64,000 nt of DNA from Lunularia cruciata (lineage: Eukaryota; Streptophyta; Marchantiopsida; Lunulariales; Lunulariaceae): positions 30,876,001 to 30,940,000 of the forward strand of contig OX419757.1 in NCBI GenBank assembly GCA_948567375.1, read 5' to 3'. The first letter of the stretch is position 1; every line of letters begins with the position of its first letter. The notes beneath the pieces are model-generated. The model ran no database searches. It was not told the origin of the DNA and saw nothing but the letters and a program-made list of their open reading frames with translations. The translations under genes were made by a program, and so were the position numbers. Of the stretch, positions 44,966 through 54,854 are shown one piece after another.

Positions 44966-45873
44966 TTATTGTGGCACTTTAGAGTCTATGTATGACTTAT
45001 GTGTGATTTGTGCTTCTATAGTGTATGATGTTGACAACAATGTATGTTGTGTAGCGATGTATGTATATACGACATGGATTATTGTTAGTATAAAACTTGA
45101 GTGACAACCAAGCTGGTCGACAGGCTCATAGGAGTGATAGACATGCAAGCCATCTCTTAGGTTAAAATTCCCATGGTAGACCCACTCCCATAGCATAAGA
45201 ACATATGTTATGGGATACATGCATGTAGTTTCTCCTCAAGCCTAGAGAAAGGCTAGTAACATAAAGGCTATCCCACAATTCCCTTGTCCCATAGTGTCCC
45301 ATAACCAAATTATGAGTTAGATTACACTTCTAACATTACCACTAGTTGTACACACAATCTGTGGTTGAGTGTACAAAGTAGAGTTTTTTTCTCTCCCTTG
45401 CATCAACTTGCTGTACTTTGATGAGTTCCTCTAACTTGAAACCCAACTACCAAATGACACTTTTGGTTGGAACTAATCTTTTGCTTACAAGTACCTTGTC
45501 TTTCCTTCCTTCAATCTTTCTTATTTCCAATGAGGTGGCAATGAAGAGGTTATCATATTGGATGACCGTATGACAATGAAGGTGGCTTTTGGGTCTGATC
45601 TTTATATAACTTCTTCATGCTTTGCTCTTGGTGTGCTTTCCTTGTGGGATTTCTCTTGGCTGATTCATATAACTCTACCTAAGATGCATGATCTTGTTCT
45701 TTGGCAAAGACACTAAGCTCCATAGGAAGTCCTCCTAGGAACCAAGACACTACTTGAGCATTTGAGTATACCAAGCTTGCACCTTGGTAAGTGTGATGAC
45801 TCACAAAGTATTGAATTGTAATGATATGTAAGCAATTGTGTGTCCCATGGAGATATGTGTTAAAAATGGTTGA
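44966..45873. other. D 3' UTR duplicate, unassigned DNA and gag scrap
   Basis: 44968-45073 repeats the 3' UTR segment at 44409-44515. 45074-45678 shows no gene. At about 45680-45790 the minus strand encodes a gag remnant, AQVVSWFLGGLPMELSVFAKE, matching the B gag motif AQAITWFLGGLSPEIQIFARE; the surrounding gag is not readable. The B' LTR starts at 45874. Confidence 0.5.
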
Positions 45874-46593
45874 TATGGTACCCATATTTTTTGGTTTTGG
45901 ATGATTTTATTAAGTTTTGAAGAAGAAGTACGTTAGTAAAGCCAAAGGCTGGCTAAACAGGAAGGAAAATAAGAAGAAGCGTGTGTTTGGACCAAACCCA
46001 AAGTTGACCTTGGGTCAAGGCCAAAGGATCCAAGATGGACAAGAAAGAAAGACAAAGAGGGGGATTTTGTGTTGGGTAGCATAGCCTAATCTGAACAACA
46101 TATAACAAACTTCTTAGGGGTTTGCCAATCAAGAACTACGCGGGAAGAAAGTGATGACCTTGGGATCAAGAAGTTCTTGATAGTGATGAGAAACAACCTC
46201 ACAAAATCAGTGATTGGAGCGGAGAAGCAAGTGAAGAATGATCAAGCAACATAGGACTATAAAATCAAGATTTCTGCAAGGAAGTAGCACAATGTCTAGA
46301 TGCTACCCTATCCCTATTCAGGGTCGACCCAAAGTAATGCAAATTGCAAATTCATAAGAAGAAGAGTGGGTTAGGATCTCAGGAACAATCATCCACAAAA
46401 AGAGAGTGAGGAAACACATGATGGCCCTAAAAGTGAGTAAGCAGAGTGCGGTGAGAGGACTTGCAATGTGTAGATTAGATGTAGTGGTGAGGATTGATGT
46501 CTTAGTGAGGCTTTGTATCACATTCATGGCCTGGAATTCAAATTTCAGTTTTCTAGGTTTCATGGCAAAAATCATAGCAAGTGATTGCAAGGA

Positions 46594-47337
46594 TGTAATA
46601 CTCCGAGGACAAGAGAAGAGAGAAAACACAGATTGCACACTCAGACAATCGATGCCCCAAGGGAGCACCTTTTCTTTATTATATAGACAAAGAGGATCTC
46701 CGCCAAGGAAGCTCCACCATAGGATTAGGGACACAGATAGGTGACATGTCAGCAAGCTCCACCCTTGGATTACCTACTTGGATGGGTGACATGTCTGGTC
46801 TAGGTCCTATCTGGTTGGTCAAACAAGCTTTGACCAGAGGGAATCTTTTAGGGAATCTTCCTGTAGGAATCTCAGAATCACGTGAGTAAGGTACCATTGG
46901 AAAGCTCTCAATGAGACAAAGCAAAGGGGAGGGAAGGCCAGCCTTTCCTCCATTGAGGGGGGGGGGGATTCTGCACATTTTTTAGGCCTAATTCATCCGT
47001 TTAGGCCTCCAAAATTGCCTTCAAAGTTTTCAGGCATATTTCGGTTCCTACTCTATTATTAGAAGTCCCCTTTTGGTGATACCTCCTTCTGATCTGTTTA
47101 GACCATCATGTGTAATATCCTTCCAGATGTTACCAAACCAATTCTCACCTTTAAATCATATGTCTAGCTTTTGGTTCTAAGGTTCTCAAGTCTATTTTGG
47201 TTTCTGCCCTATTAGTAGAAGTACTCTTTTGGTGATACTTCTATCTGATCTATTTCAACCATCATGTATAACATCATTCTAGATGTTACCAAACCAAATT
47301 TCACATCTAGATCATATGGCTAGCTCTTGGTATTACA
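46594..47337 (+). mobile_element. Solo LTR of family E (744 bp)
   Basis: Ends are the inverted repeats TGTAATAC and GTATTACA, of TG...CA form. It is flanked by a perfect 5-bp duplication AAGGA (46589-46593 and 47338-47342) and splits the B' LTR ORF cleanly. A TATTATATAGAC box lies near 46677 and a run of 11-12 G near 46960. Its second half is a diverged direct repeat with a period of about 155 bp (47037-47192 and 47193-47337). No internal sequence of this family is in the window, so Copia or Gypsy cannot be decided. Orientation is not determined; plus is arbitrary. Confidence 0.85.
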
Positions 47338-47828
47338 AAGGATAGGCCAAAGCACAAGGGGAAGAGAGGAAATCTGGCTCAATGGACTGAGTCGGATTGG
47401 AGAATATTCTTGGGGAGAGAAGCAAGAGAGATAGGAGGTACCACCTTCTATTGGAAGTGTGATGCCTCAGAAGAGATTGCCGAGATGAGAAATTCTTTCA
47501 ATGACCTCATACCAAGAATGGGTATAAGGTGGATAGCTCTAGAGACCCCAAGCGGAGAGGGATTGTAAGCACCATGATGGTAATGTTCAAGCTGGAGCAA
47601 ACTCCCTATGTCACAATGCAATAGGTGGTGTTCTTTCACCAAATGTTTGTAGGAGAAGCAGTAGATTGGGCAAAATGTTTGCGTCAGCATGTAGGGCAGA
47701 TGATTTTGGGTTGGAGGATGGACATGCAACCACATTACTTTGTGCCTTTTGCATCTCCTTTCTATTTTGGGCTGAATTTAATGACTTTGGAGTAGAGAAA
47801 CCAAATATAATTGCACTTTTATCTGGAC

Positions 47829-48507
47829 TGTGAGACAGCCTGTCTCTCACTCAGGATGAACCTCTGATGGCTATTATGGTAGCGCATCATGGACTAAGAA
47901 GGCAAGGAATCCAAACTCCATCATACTCCTCCAAGGCTAACACTCCAAGACTCAAGACATTGCTCACTAGAGAACTCAATGAGAGAGAGATAGTTGCAAA
48001 TGAAAGGATGATGAGTACCTCCTCACCCCTTGTTTATATAGTGGTGAAATAGTTACGTACCAAAGTTGCTAATTACCGTAGTAACTCAAGTTACTAGACT
48101 AAAAGTCAAGTAAAGTCAAAAAGTAGAAAGGAATATCCATTCACATGGGCATATTCCCCTTATCTTGACCCAACCACTAAGTCAAGGATTCCTTCACATG
48201 GGCTATCCTTGGACTATACAAGAATCCAAAACAAAAAGGTTTGCGGGCCCAAGAGTTATCAACTCTTTCCTCAAAACCAAACACCTAGGAATAATAACAA
48301 GTCAACACACTAAAATCCAAAATAGTGGTGCTCATCTTTTCTACTTCCTCTAAAGTAAGGTCCCCTCTATCTAAGCTATGACTAACTTTAGCTAACCATG
48401 ACTAATATAGAACCATCCTTTATCTCTATATAAATAATATCTCTTAAGTACTTGTAATACCAAGCTAAATATCACAATACTACACACATGCACAAATGGG
48501 TGTTACA
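47829..48507 (-). repeat. A element 3' LTR (679 bp)
   Basis: Plus-strand ends TGTGAGACAGCC and GGGTGTTACA. It borders the polypurine tract at 48508-48520. It lacks the 13-bp segment that its partner LTR has, like the 3' LTR at 292-970, and its outer terminus has two changes (GAGACAGCC for GAGCCGGCC). Confidence 0.92.
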
Positions 48508-48555
48508 TTTACCCCCGGACTAAGTTTTCACTTTGTCTTTGAAGTGAAGGTCTCT

Positions 48556-48969
48556 CTACCTTCTATGGTACATCTTCAACTTATCATGGTTAATCCTATC
48601 AAAGTCTCTTCCTCCCAACTCCTTGAGATCATAGGTGTAATTGCCCCACACCTTCTCCACTATAAAAGGTCCAAAGTACTTAGGCAAAAACTTCTTTTGC
48701 ATTCTCTTGAATCGAATGGAATCAAACAACATTACCGAATCACTTTCCTTGAAAGGCTCCACCTTCTTCTTGCCTTGCCTCTTGTCATAGCTCTCCTTTT
48801 GTTTCCTTTGGGCTTGCTCCACTCGAACCATAGCAACTGCTCTTGCCTCTTCCAACTCCATGAGTTGATCCTTCCTTGACTTCTCTGCATCACTTCCTTG
48901 TGCTTTCTTCAATCTCCTATGAATGCTTTGGAAGGTAGGAAGATCAAAGTGAATATCCGGTGGAAGTCT
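48556..48969 (-). CDS. Family A integrase C-terminal domain
   Basis: Same frame as the upstream 368-codon stretch, separated from it by a single TGA at about 48970 (probably a former CGA). It carries the RKDQLMELEEARAVAMVRVE helix, a lysine-rich segment KRQGKKKVEPFKESDSVML, the KYFGPFIVEKVWGN turn (GPF motif) and ends MYHRR. It is the SH3-like integrase tail and matches 1-243 (+). The true protein would be continuous with integrase. Confidence 0.85.
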   Translation of the reverse strand, partial: RLPPDIHFDLPTFQSIHRRLKKAQGSDAEKSRKDQLMELEEARAVAMVRVEQAQRKQKESYDKRQGKKKVEPFKESDSVMLFDSIRFKRMQKKFLPKYFGPFIVEKVWGNYTYDLKELGGRDFDRINHDKLKMYHRR

Positions 48970-50235
48970 TCATGGTTGTCCTATACTCCCATAAAACTGA
49001 ATCCTCTTGTCCCAATGATGTTTAGCACCCTCCATTTCTGCATCTTTGGCCAACATCATGCACAAGGTCTGATTGGTTCTCTCTGCCAAGCCATTGAAAT
49101 TTGGCTTATAGGATGTAGTTACTCTTTGTGTGATAGAGAAATGTCGTAGCATGGCTGTAGTAATGCTTCCTGTAAACTCTCCTCCTCTATCAGAAACCAA
49201 CTCCAAAGGGCATCCAAACCTCGTGATAATGCGTTCATAAAGAAATCTCCCAACTTCATCTTCATTCTTTTCCCTCAATGGTCTAGCCTCAACCCACTTA
49301 GTAAGGTAATCAGTAACTACCACAATGTACCGATTGTTCCTTGGGGTTCTATTGAGAGGACCTAGAAAATCAATTCCCCACTTCTCAAAAGGTCCTAGCA
49401 ATGGAATTGATCTAAGTGATGGAGTGGATATAGACTTTCTAGCAAAAGCTTGACAAACATGACAAGTTTTACAATAATCAAGACAATCCTTAAAAATCCC
49501 TCTCCAATGGTAACCTGCATCTAGAATCTTGAAAGCAGTCACCTTTCTTGCAAAGTGTCCTCCACATACTAAACCTTCATGAAACTCCTTTATGAGTAGG
49601 ATAGACTCTTCCTTACCCACTTCTCTTTGAAGTAGACCATCTGCTCCTTGGTGAAAAAGAATATCCTCCACCATTGTGTAAGGTCTAGATCTTGCTGCAA
49701 GGGCCTTCCTCCCCCTAGCATGCATCCCTTTTGGATAGTTACCTTTTGTCACAAAATCCACAATCTCCTTGTACTCCATTGGAACCTCTTGAGTGACGAA
49801 GATTGTCATGAGCTCCTCATCCGGGAAGGAATCATCCATTGGCTCATCTCCATCATGATCATAGGCTCTAGATAATAAATCAGCATTTGCATGTTTCTTT
49901 CCTGGCCTATCTTCAATGGTGTAGTCATACTCAGACAAGATGTACTTCAAAGCCTTGTGATCCATGAAAATGGTGGCTTTCCCTCCAATCAAGTAGTGTC
50001 TAAACTTCTTGAGACCAAAGATCACTACCAACCCTTCTCTCTCCGTGACAGAGTAGTTCTTCTCTGCTGAAACCATCTGCCTACTAGCATAAGCTATTGG
50101 ATGATCATGCCCATCTTGGTCTAATTGACTAAGAGTGCATCCTATAGCTACATTAGAAGCATCATTGTAGAGGATGAAAGGCTTACTCCAATCAGGTTTT
50201 GCAAGAATTGGAGCTACAACAAGGGATTGCTTGAG
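48970..50235 (-). CDS. Family A RNase H and integrase
   Basis: Continues gag-pol after a TAG at about 50236. RNase H: YASRQMVSAEKNYSVTERE, FMDHKALKYIL, then directly EYDYTIEDRPGKKHANADLL; the 16-18 residues normally between (the ARWILLLQE segment seen in B and D) are missing in frame, so RNase H is probably damaged. Integrase: HHCC finger (FHEGLVCGGHFARKV to CKTCHVCQ, about 49580-49450), core with KWGIDFLGPL, LVSDRGGEFTG and the glutamate in FNGLAERTNQTL: the D-D-E triad is complete. The last 368 codons (50076-48970) are open without interruption. Confidence 0.88.
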   Translation of the reverse strand, partial: LKQSLVVAPILAKPDWSKPFILYNDASNVAIGCTLSQLDQDGHDHPIAYASRQMVSAEKNYSVTEREGLVVIFGLKKFRHYLIGGKATIFMDHKALKYILSEYDYTIEDRPGKKHANADLLSRAYDHDGDEPMDDSFPDEELMTIFVTQEVPMEYKEIVDFVTKGNYPKGMHARGRKALAARSRPYTMVEDILFHQGADGLLQREVGKEESILLIKEFHEGLVCGGHFARKVTAFKILDAGYHWRGIFKDCLDYCKTCHVCQAFARKSISTPSLRSIPLLGPFEKWGIDFLGPLNRTPRNNRYIVVVTDYLTKWVEARPLREKNEDEVGRFLYERIITRFGCPLELVSDRGGEFTGSITTAMLRHFSITQRVTTSYKPNFNGLAERTNQTLCMMLAKDAEMEGAKHHWDKRIQFYGSIGQP

Positions 50236-53200
50236 CTACTCAAAAGCTTTGAGAGCCTCCTTGTCCTCCAAAATCACCATGTAATCTACACCCTTCTTCA
50301 TGTAGATGGTCAATGCATAAGCCTTGTTGGAAAAGGAGAAGATGAACCTCCTATAGTATCCAACCATCCCCAAGAATTGGTGTAACTTTGTCAAGCTTGA
50401 AGGGAATGGAAGGTCTGAGATTTTCCTCACCTTCTCAGGATCAACTGCTATTCCATCCTTGGAGATGATGTGCCCCAAAAGTAGACCTTCTTCACATCCA
50501 AAAATGCACTTCTCTGGGTTGAGTGATGCATTTGCCTCATCCAAGCATTGCAAGACTTTGATTAGGTGTTCAAAGTGCTCCTCCTTGCTCCCATAGACAC
50601 AAAAATCATCAATGGAGTCTCTCACAAATTTCCCAATGAAAGGTTCAAATACCTTGTTCATGACCCGTTGGAATGTGGCTGGAGCATTGCAAAGCCCAAA
50701 AGGCATGACATTGAAAGCGTAAGTTCCCCAAGGTGTGGTGAACATGGTGAGTTGTTGATGCTCTGGTGCAATCTTGATTTGGTTGTATCCACTATAACCA
50801 TCTTCAAAACTGTACCTCTCATGACTTGCAACCTCCTCCAAGATTTCATCAATGAATGGCAATGGGTAGTAGTCCTTCTTGGTAACAGCATTGAGCTTCT
50901 TGTAATCCACACATACCCGAAGCTTGCCATTCTTTTTCTTCACAATGACAATTGGAGACACCCATTCTGAATTCTCCACCTCAAAGATAAATCCAGCCTC
51001 CTTGAGCTTATCAATCTCCTCCTTCACAACCAAAGATATTGGTGGGCTAATGCGACGTTGCTTTTGGCGAACTGGTCTTGCATGTGACTCCACCTCTATC
51101 TTGTGCTCCTCCAAGGTGACTTCCTTCAAATCCTTGTAACTAAAAGCAAACACATGGATGAACTTGCGGAAAATCTCCTCAAATCTCACCTTCTCCTCCT
51201 TGGTAACATTTGGACCATACTTGAGGGTAGCTAACCTTCTCTCTACCTCCTCAAGTGTCAATTGTGATTTGTCTGGGTCCTTCAAAACCTCTGGCTTAGG
51301 TGCAAAATCCATAGCACACAAAGGACACACATCTGAATCAGATTCAGATTCATCCTCCTCCGTGGAAGTCTCCTCTTCCATGCTTGTCTCCACACCTGAA
51401 GCTCCTTCTTCAGAATCTGATTCCCAATAATCAGAAGATGGTGTATCTGAATGTGAAGTGTTGGTGGTGTTAGTCACAGGAACTGTGACTCTATGGTTTG
51501 ATGGCCCAATCCTCAAGTACCCTTTGTGCCATCCATCAGTTGTACGTGCTGCTCTCAACCATGGCCTCCCAAGAAGTAAGTCATAGCTTGAATCCTTCAA
51601 GACTTGGAAAGTCATAAGATTTTGAACTCCCATAACTGAAACTACCACTTTATCCATCACCCCTACTAATCGAACTTGTTGCTTGTTTGCCATGCTTACC
51701 ACAAATGTTGAAGCTCTTGAAGGTATCATACCCAACTTCTTCATCAACCTTTTTGACATGGCATTCACTGCTGATCCTCCATCAACCAATGCATCCTTGA
51801 TGTTGTGACCATTCACTCTCACATCAATCTTGGAGGCATATTCACAAGCTTCCCATGGTGCTGGCTTGGCATCCACCACCCCCATTGATATTGGAACTTT
51901 TACCTTCTTCTTCTTCTTGCTCCTTGTAGAACTCAAACCACCTCTAAGCTCCTTTCTCAAGGTAGGGTTCAAAGCAATTAATTGGCCCACTGTGATGTTA
52001 GCCTTGTGACTACCAACATCCTCCAACACATTGTAGTTCCATTGTTGCTTTGAGATCAAGAAGTCATCCATCCCCAACTTCTTCCTTGGAGTCTTTGTTG
52101 TTGATGGTGTTGAGGTGCGAGTGCTCCTAGTAGACATAGGAGTATCCTTGCTTGAAGTAAATCCTTGAGAAGAGTGAACATCCTTTGCAAAACGAGCTCT
52201 CTTCTTCTCTTGTGCCAAAAGCTCCAAATTAAGACCCTTGGAGTTTGAGCACTCTCCCTTCTCATACTTGCTCTCAACCACATCTATGGATGCTATCCTC
52301 TTACCTTTGTTGGGATTAGGAGCCACTTGGGTTTCACTACCTCCCTCTTTCCCTCTATTGGCTCCCTTATAACCCCTTCCTCCATGGTAAGTGGAATTTG
52401 GGCAATTCCTTTGGATATGGCCTCTTCCTCCACAACCAAAACAATTTCTATCATTGAAATTGTTGGCTGGTTGGCCTCCTCTATATGGATAGTTTCCATT
52501 ACTCCTAGGCCCTCTCCCTACATTCTGATCCACCTCTCTCTTCTCCCATAGTTGCACCACATTGATCTTGAGATCCGCAAGTTGTTCTGTGATGGTTTGG
52601 AGTGGATCTTTTGGTGGAGGTGCAAGAACTGGAGCAACTACTACTTGTGGTGCAACCCTTGTCACCAAAGTATCAGAAGTTCCACCATACTTGTAGCCTT
52701 GAGGAGGATGCACAACCTCCTTCACCACCAAATCACTCTCATCCCCTTCTAAACTCTCCTCCATACGAATTGCGATCTTGATAGCTTCAACCTTGGAAGA
52801 AGGTTTCTCATATCTCACCTTGCTTCTAATTTTTGGTCTCAATCCTCCCACAAAATTCTTGGTGAGCATGGCCCCTATGCCAATCATTGTAGTTTCCACA
52901 TCATCCCCACCCTTCCTCAACACTATGCAAAATCTGGACTCCAACTTTTCCACTCTTTCCACATAGACCCTCACTTTCTCTCCATCTCCTTGCTTGAGAA
53001 ATGTAACCTCACTCATCAATCTCTCATAACTCTCATCAGGAAGAAAGTTCTCAATGAGTGCTGAAGTCAAAGTCTCCCAAGACTCTTCTTCCCCCTCTCT
53101 CCTCTCTCTCTTTTGGTATTCTGACTCATACCATGTAAGTGCTGCATCCTCAAAGAAATCTGGTAATAATGAGGCCCACTCATTCTTCCTCCTCTCATTG

Positions 53201-53286
53201 TTTCCTATGCAAGCTCTCTTGAAGTCTCTCACAAAGGCCTCCACATCTTCTCTATCCTTGCCAAAAAAAACCGGAAGTTTCCCCAT
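50236..53286 (-). CDS. Family A Gag, protease and reverse transcriptase (1016 codons open)
   Basis: Longest open frame in the window. ATG at 53286. Capsid about residues 1-230 (TWYESEYQKRERREGEEESW; FLPDESYERLMSEVTFLKQG). Zinc knuckle C282-C285-H290-C295. A lysine/serine-rich linker. Protease with ALVDGGSAVNAM (Asp502) and YDLLLGRPWLRAA (about 568-580). An acidic linker (620-665). RT about 760-930 with EWVSPIVIVKKKNGKLRVCV, FEDGYSGYNQIKI (Asp829), MPFGLCNAPATFQRVM and SIDD (891-894) in place of the usual Y/F-x-DD; both Asp residues are kept. Connection FLGMVGYYRRFIF. It ends at a TAG that is probably a decayed CAG; the frame continues into RNase H and integrase. RT resembles the plant Tat/Athila side of Gypsy. 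Confidence 0.93.
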   Translation of the reverse strand: MGKLPVFFGKDREDVEAFVRDFKRACIGNNERRKNEWASLLPDFFEDAALTWYESEYQKRERREGEEESWETLTSALIENFLPDESYERLMSEVTFLKQGDGEKVRVYVERVEKLESRFCIVLRKGGDDVETTMIGIGAMLTKNFVGGLRPKIRSKVRYEKPSSKVEAIKIAIRMEESLEGDESDLVVKEVVHPPQGYKYGGTSDTLVTRVAPQVVVAPVLAPPPKDPLQTITEQLADLKINVVQLWEKREVDQNVGRGPRSNGNYPYRGGQPANNFNDRNCFGCGGRGHIQRNCPNSTYHGGRGYKGANRGKEGGSETQVAPNPNKGKRIASIDVVESKYEKGECSNSKGLNLELLAQEKKRARFAKDVHSSQGFTSSKDTPMSTRSTRTSTPSTTKTPRKKLGMDDFLISKQQWNYNVLEDVGSHKANITVGQLIALNPTLRKELRGGLSSTRSKKKKKVKVPISMGVVDAKPAPWEACEYASKIDVRVNGHNIKDALVDGGSAVNAMSKRLMKKLGMIPSRASTFVVSMANKQQVRLVGVMDKVVVSVMGVQNLMTFQVLKDSSYDLLLGRPWLRAARTTDGWHKGYLRIGPSNHRVTVPVTNTTNTSHSDTPSSDYWESDSEEGASGVETSMEEETSTEEDESESDSDVCPLCAMDFAPKPEVLKDPDKSQLTLEEVERRLATLKYGPNVTKEEKVRFEEIFRKFIHVFAFSYKDLKEVTLEEHKIEVESHARPVRQKQRRISPPISLVVKEEIDKLKEAGFIFEVENSEWVSPIVIVKKKNGKLRVCVDYKKLNAVTKKDYYPLPFIDEILEEVASHERYSFEDGYSGYNQIKIAPEHQQLTMFTTPWGTYAFNVMPFGLCNAPATFQRVMNKVFEPFIGKFVRDSIDDFCVYGSKEEHFEHLIKVLQCLDEANASLNPEKCIFGCEEGLLLGHIISKDGIAVDPEKVRKISDLPFPSSLTKLHQFLGMVGYYRRFIFSFSNKAYALTIYMKKGVDYMVILEDKEALKAFE

Positions 53287-53520
53287 CTTAATCCCTCACT
53301 ATCTTTCTTTTCTCTCAATTTCTTTTTCTTTTTTCTTTTCTCTCACTCTATTACTAATAGAGTATATACATGACTAACACCATCTGAGAATAATCCACTC
53401 TAGGGAACACAAAAGGTTCAGGTTGCTCCAAGATTTCTATAGCAACATCAAATCCTAGAGTGCATATTAATCTAACTCTCATGGATAGTTTATCCATAAG
53501 TTGAAAGATTATCTCCATCA

Positions 53521-53994
53521 CTAATCTTGAGAACTAGCTGATGAAGGTGGTAGTATTTCTGTAGCTGTACTAAGACTCTCTCCAAGATCCTTCACCAAAG
53601 TTTCCAAAAGTGCTTTTACTCCACTACACTCATGTCCTTTTGGAAGTCATTCAACTCCACAAACCTCACACAACTCCTTGGTCTTAGATCTTCTCCCTCC
53701 CAATCTTGGTGAAGAAGGTCCAACATGCAAACCCAAGTCAAGTAAGCCTCTCCTTTCCCTCAATCTCTTGCTCTCAAAGGTCAATGGACATGAAATTGCC
53801 TTATGTCCCTTCTCTCCACATAGAAAGCACTTAGACTCACTCTTTCCTCCAAGTGGTGTAGGTTTTTGGATCCTCTCAACACTCTCTTCAAATTCTATTG
53901 TAAACTCTCTTTTCCTCAAATCCACCCCTACAATCACCTCAAACCCTTGGAGAACCTTGCATAATCTCAATTTCCACTCTTGATGACCCACCAT
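53521..53994 (-). CDS. Leader ORF with zinc knuckle, upstream of gag in family A
   Basis: Lies between the primer site and gag, in element sense and in the same frame as gag-pol. From an ATG at 53994-53992 it reads about 116 codons to a TGA at 53647-53649, then the frame runs on to TAG at 53523-53521. It has a charged N-terminal part (GVDLRKREFTIEFEESVE), a CX2CX4HX4C zinc knuckle (C56, C59, H64, C69), a basic segment (KRLRERRGLLDLG) and a second cysteine pair CEVC followed by H and C after the TGA. Gag has its own knuckle, so this is extra. Tat-lineage elements such as Ogre are known to have an ORF before gag; whether this is related cannot be said. It may be a captured host zinc-knuckle exon or a duplicated nucleocapsid. 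Confidence 0.55.
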
Positions 53995-54832
53995 GTTCCC
54001 CAAGATGAATCTAAACACTCAAACATGCTTTTTGTTGATCTCAAACTTCTCATGCATGAGATCTCCACTCAGCAGAATTGACCCTTCCTCACAATGTCAC
54101 TCAAATCTCCCAACCAATATGTCCCAGTCCTCTGAAATTTTGCACACTTGATCACAACTCCAGGGCGTCCCTCTCTGCAAAATTTCAGATCTTTTCGTTA
54201 AGCCATTTGGCCTAGACACCTTTCTATTCATCACCCATATTTCAGATTTGGTCTGAAAACCACCCTCCTCACTTCAAAAACTCATAACTCTTTGCGCAAG
54301 AACGATCTCTCGCTAATTTTTGTAGCAGCAGGTAGGATACAATGCAATTAATTTTCTTGCAAATTTTCAAGACAATTCACTGAAAATTGAAGAAATGGCA
54401 GACTCTGTACAATTTTCCAGAGAGCATGCAGTTGCGGGAGCACTTTACCCTATCAACTTTCAAAAATTCTATCCCAGTGCGCATAGAAGCTCTCTCAATA
54501 ATTTCAAGTGTGCTAACTGAAAAATAACCCAAGCTATCATGTGTAGAAATCTCAAGTCCAAATCTCAAACTTGAGATTTTGCCCAAAATCACCTTAATCC
54601 CCAAAATCTGCAATCCACCTCACACAATCTCTCCAATTCCTCTCATGTGTACAAGATGTACAAAATCACCTCAAAGACATCATAATGAACTACATGGTTT
54701 ACAAATGGATCTTGGTTCTCTAACATAAGTTCAGCCCTCTCCTTTCTTAATGTTCTCTCCAAGTGAGCTCTCATAGCCTCCTTCTGCCTAATGTAGAATT
54801 GGACGCGGAACATTATCTTGCCTTCTAGAGAG
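53995..54832 (-). other. Family A leader, no gene seen
   Basis: Untranslated leader of the A element between the primer site and the zinc-knuckle ORF. Stops are frequent in all element-sense frames and I see no motif. Confidence 0.45.
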
Positions 54833-54850
54833 GTCCCGGCAACGGAACCA
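54833..54850 (-). promoter_or_regulatory. Primer binding site, tRNA-Asp type (family A)
   Basis: In element sense TGGTTCCGTTGCCGGGAC, four bases inside the 5' LTR. It corresponds to the complement of the plant tRNA-Asp 3' end (TGGCGCCGTTGCCGGGG) with a few differences. Confidence 0.7.
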
Positions 54851-54854
54851 AAAA

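Noticed and set aside
46955-46975. G-run as a telomere or quadruplex feature
   Set aside because: A single G tract inside an LTR; no further G runs nearby to form a quadruplex.
47867-48052. Recurring 61-codon ORF (MAIMVAHHG...) at the other end of A LTRs (also 54893-55078, 702-932, 37122-37307)
   Set aside because: Antisense to the R/U5 part of the LTR; conserved as repeat, not as protein.
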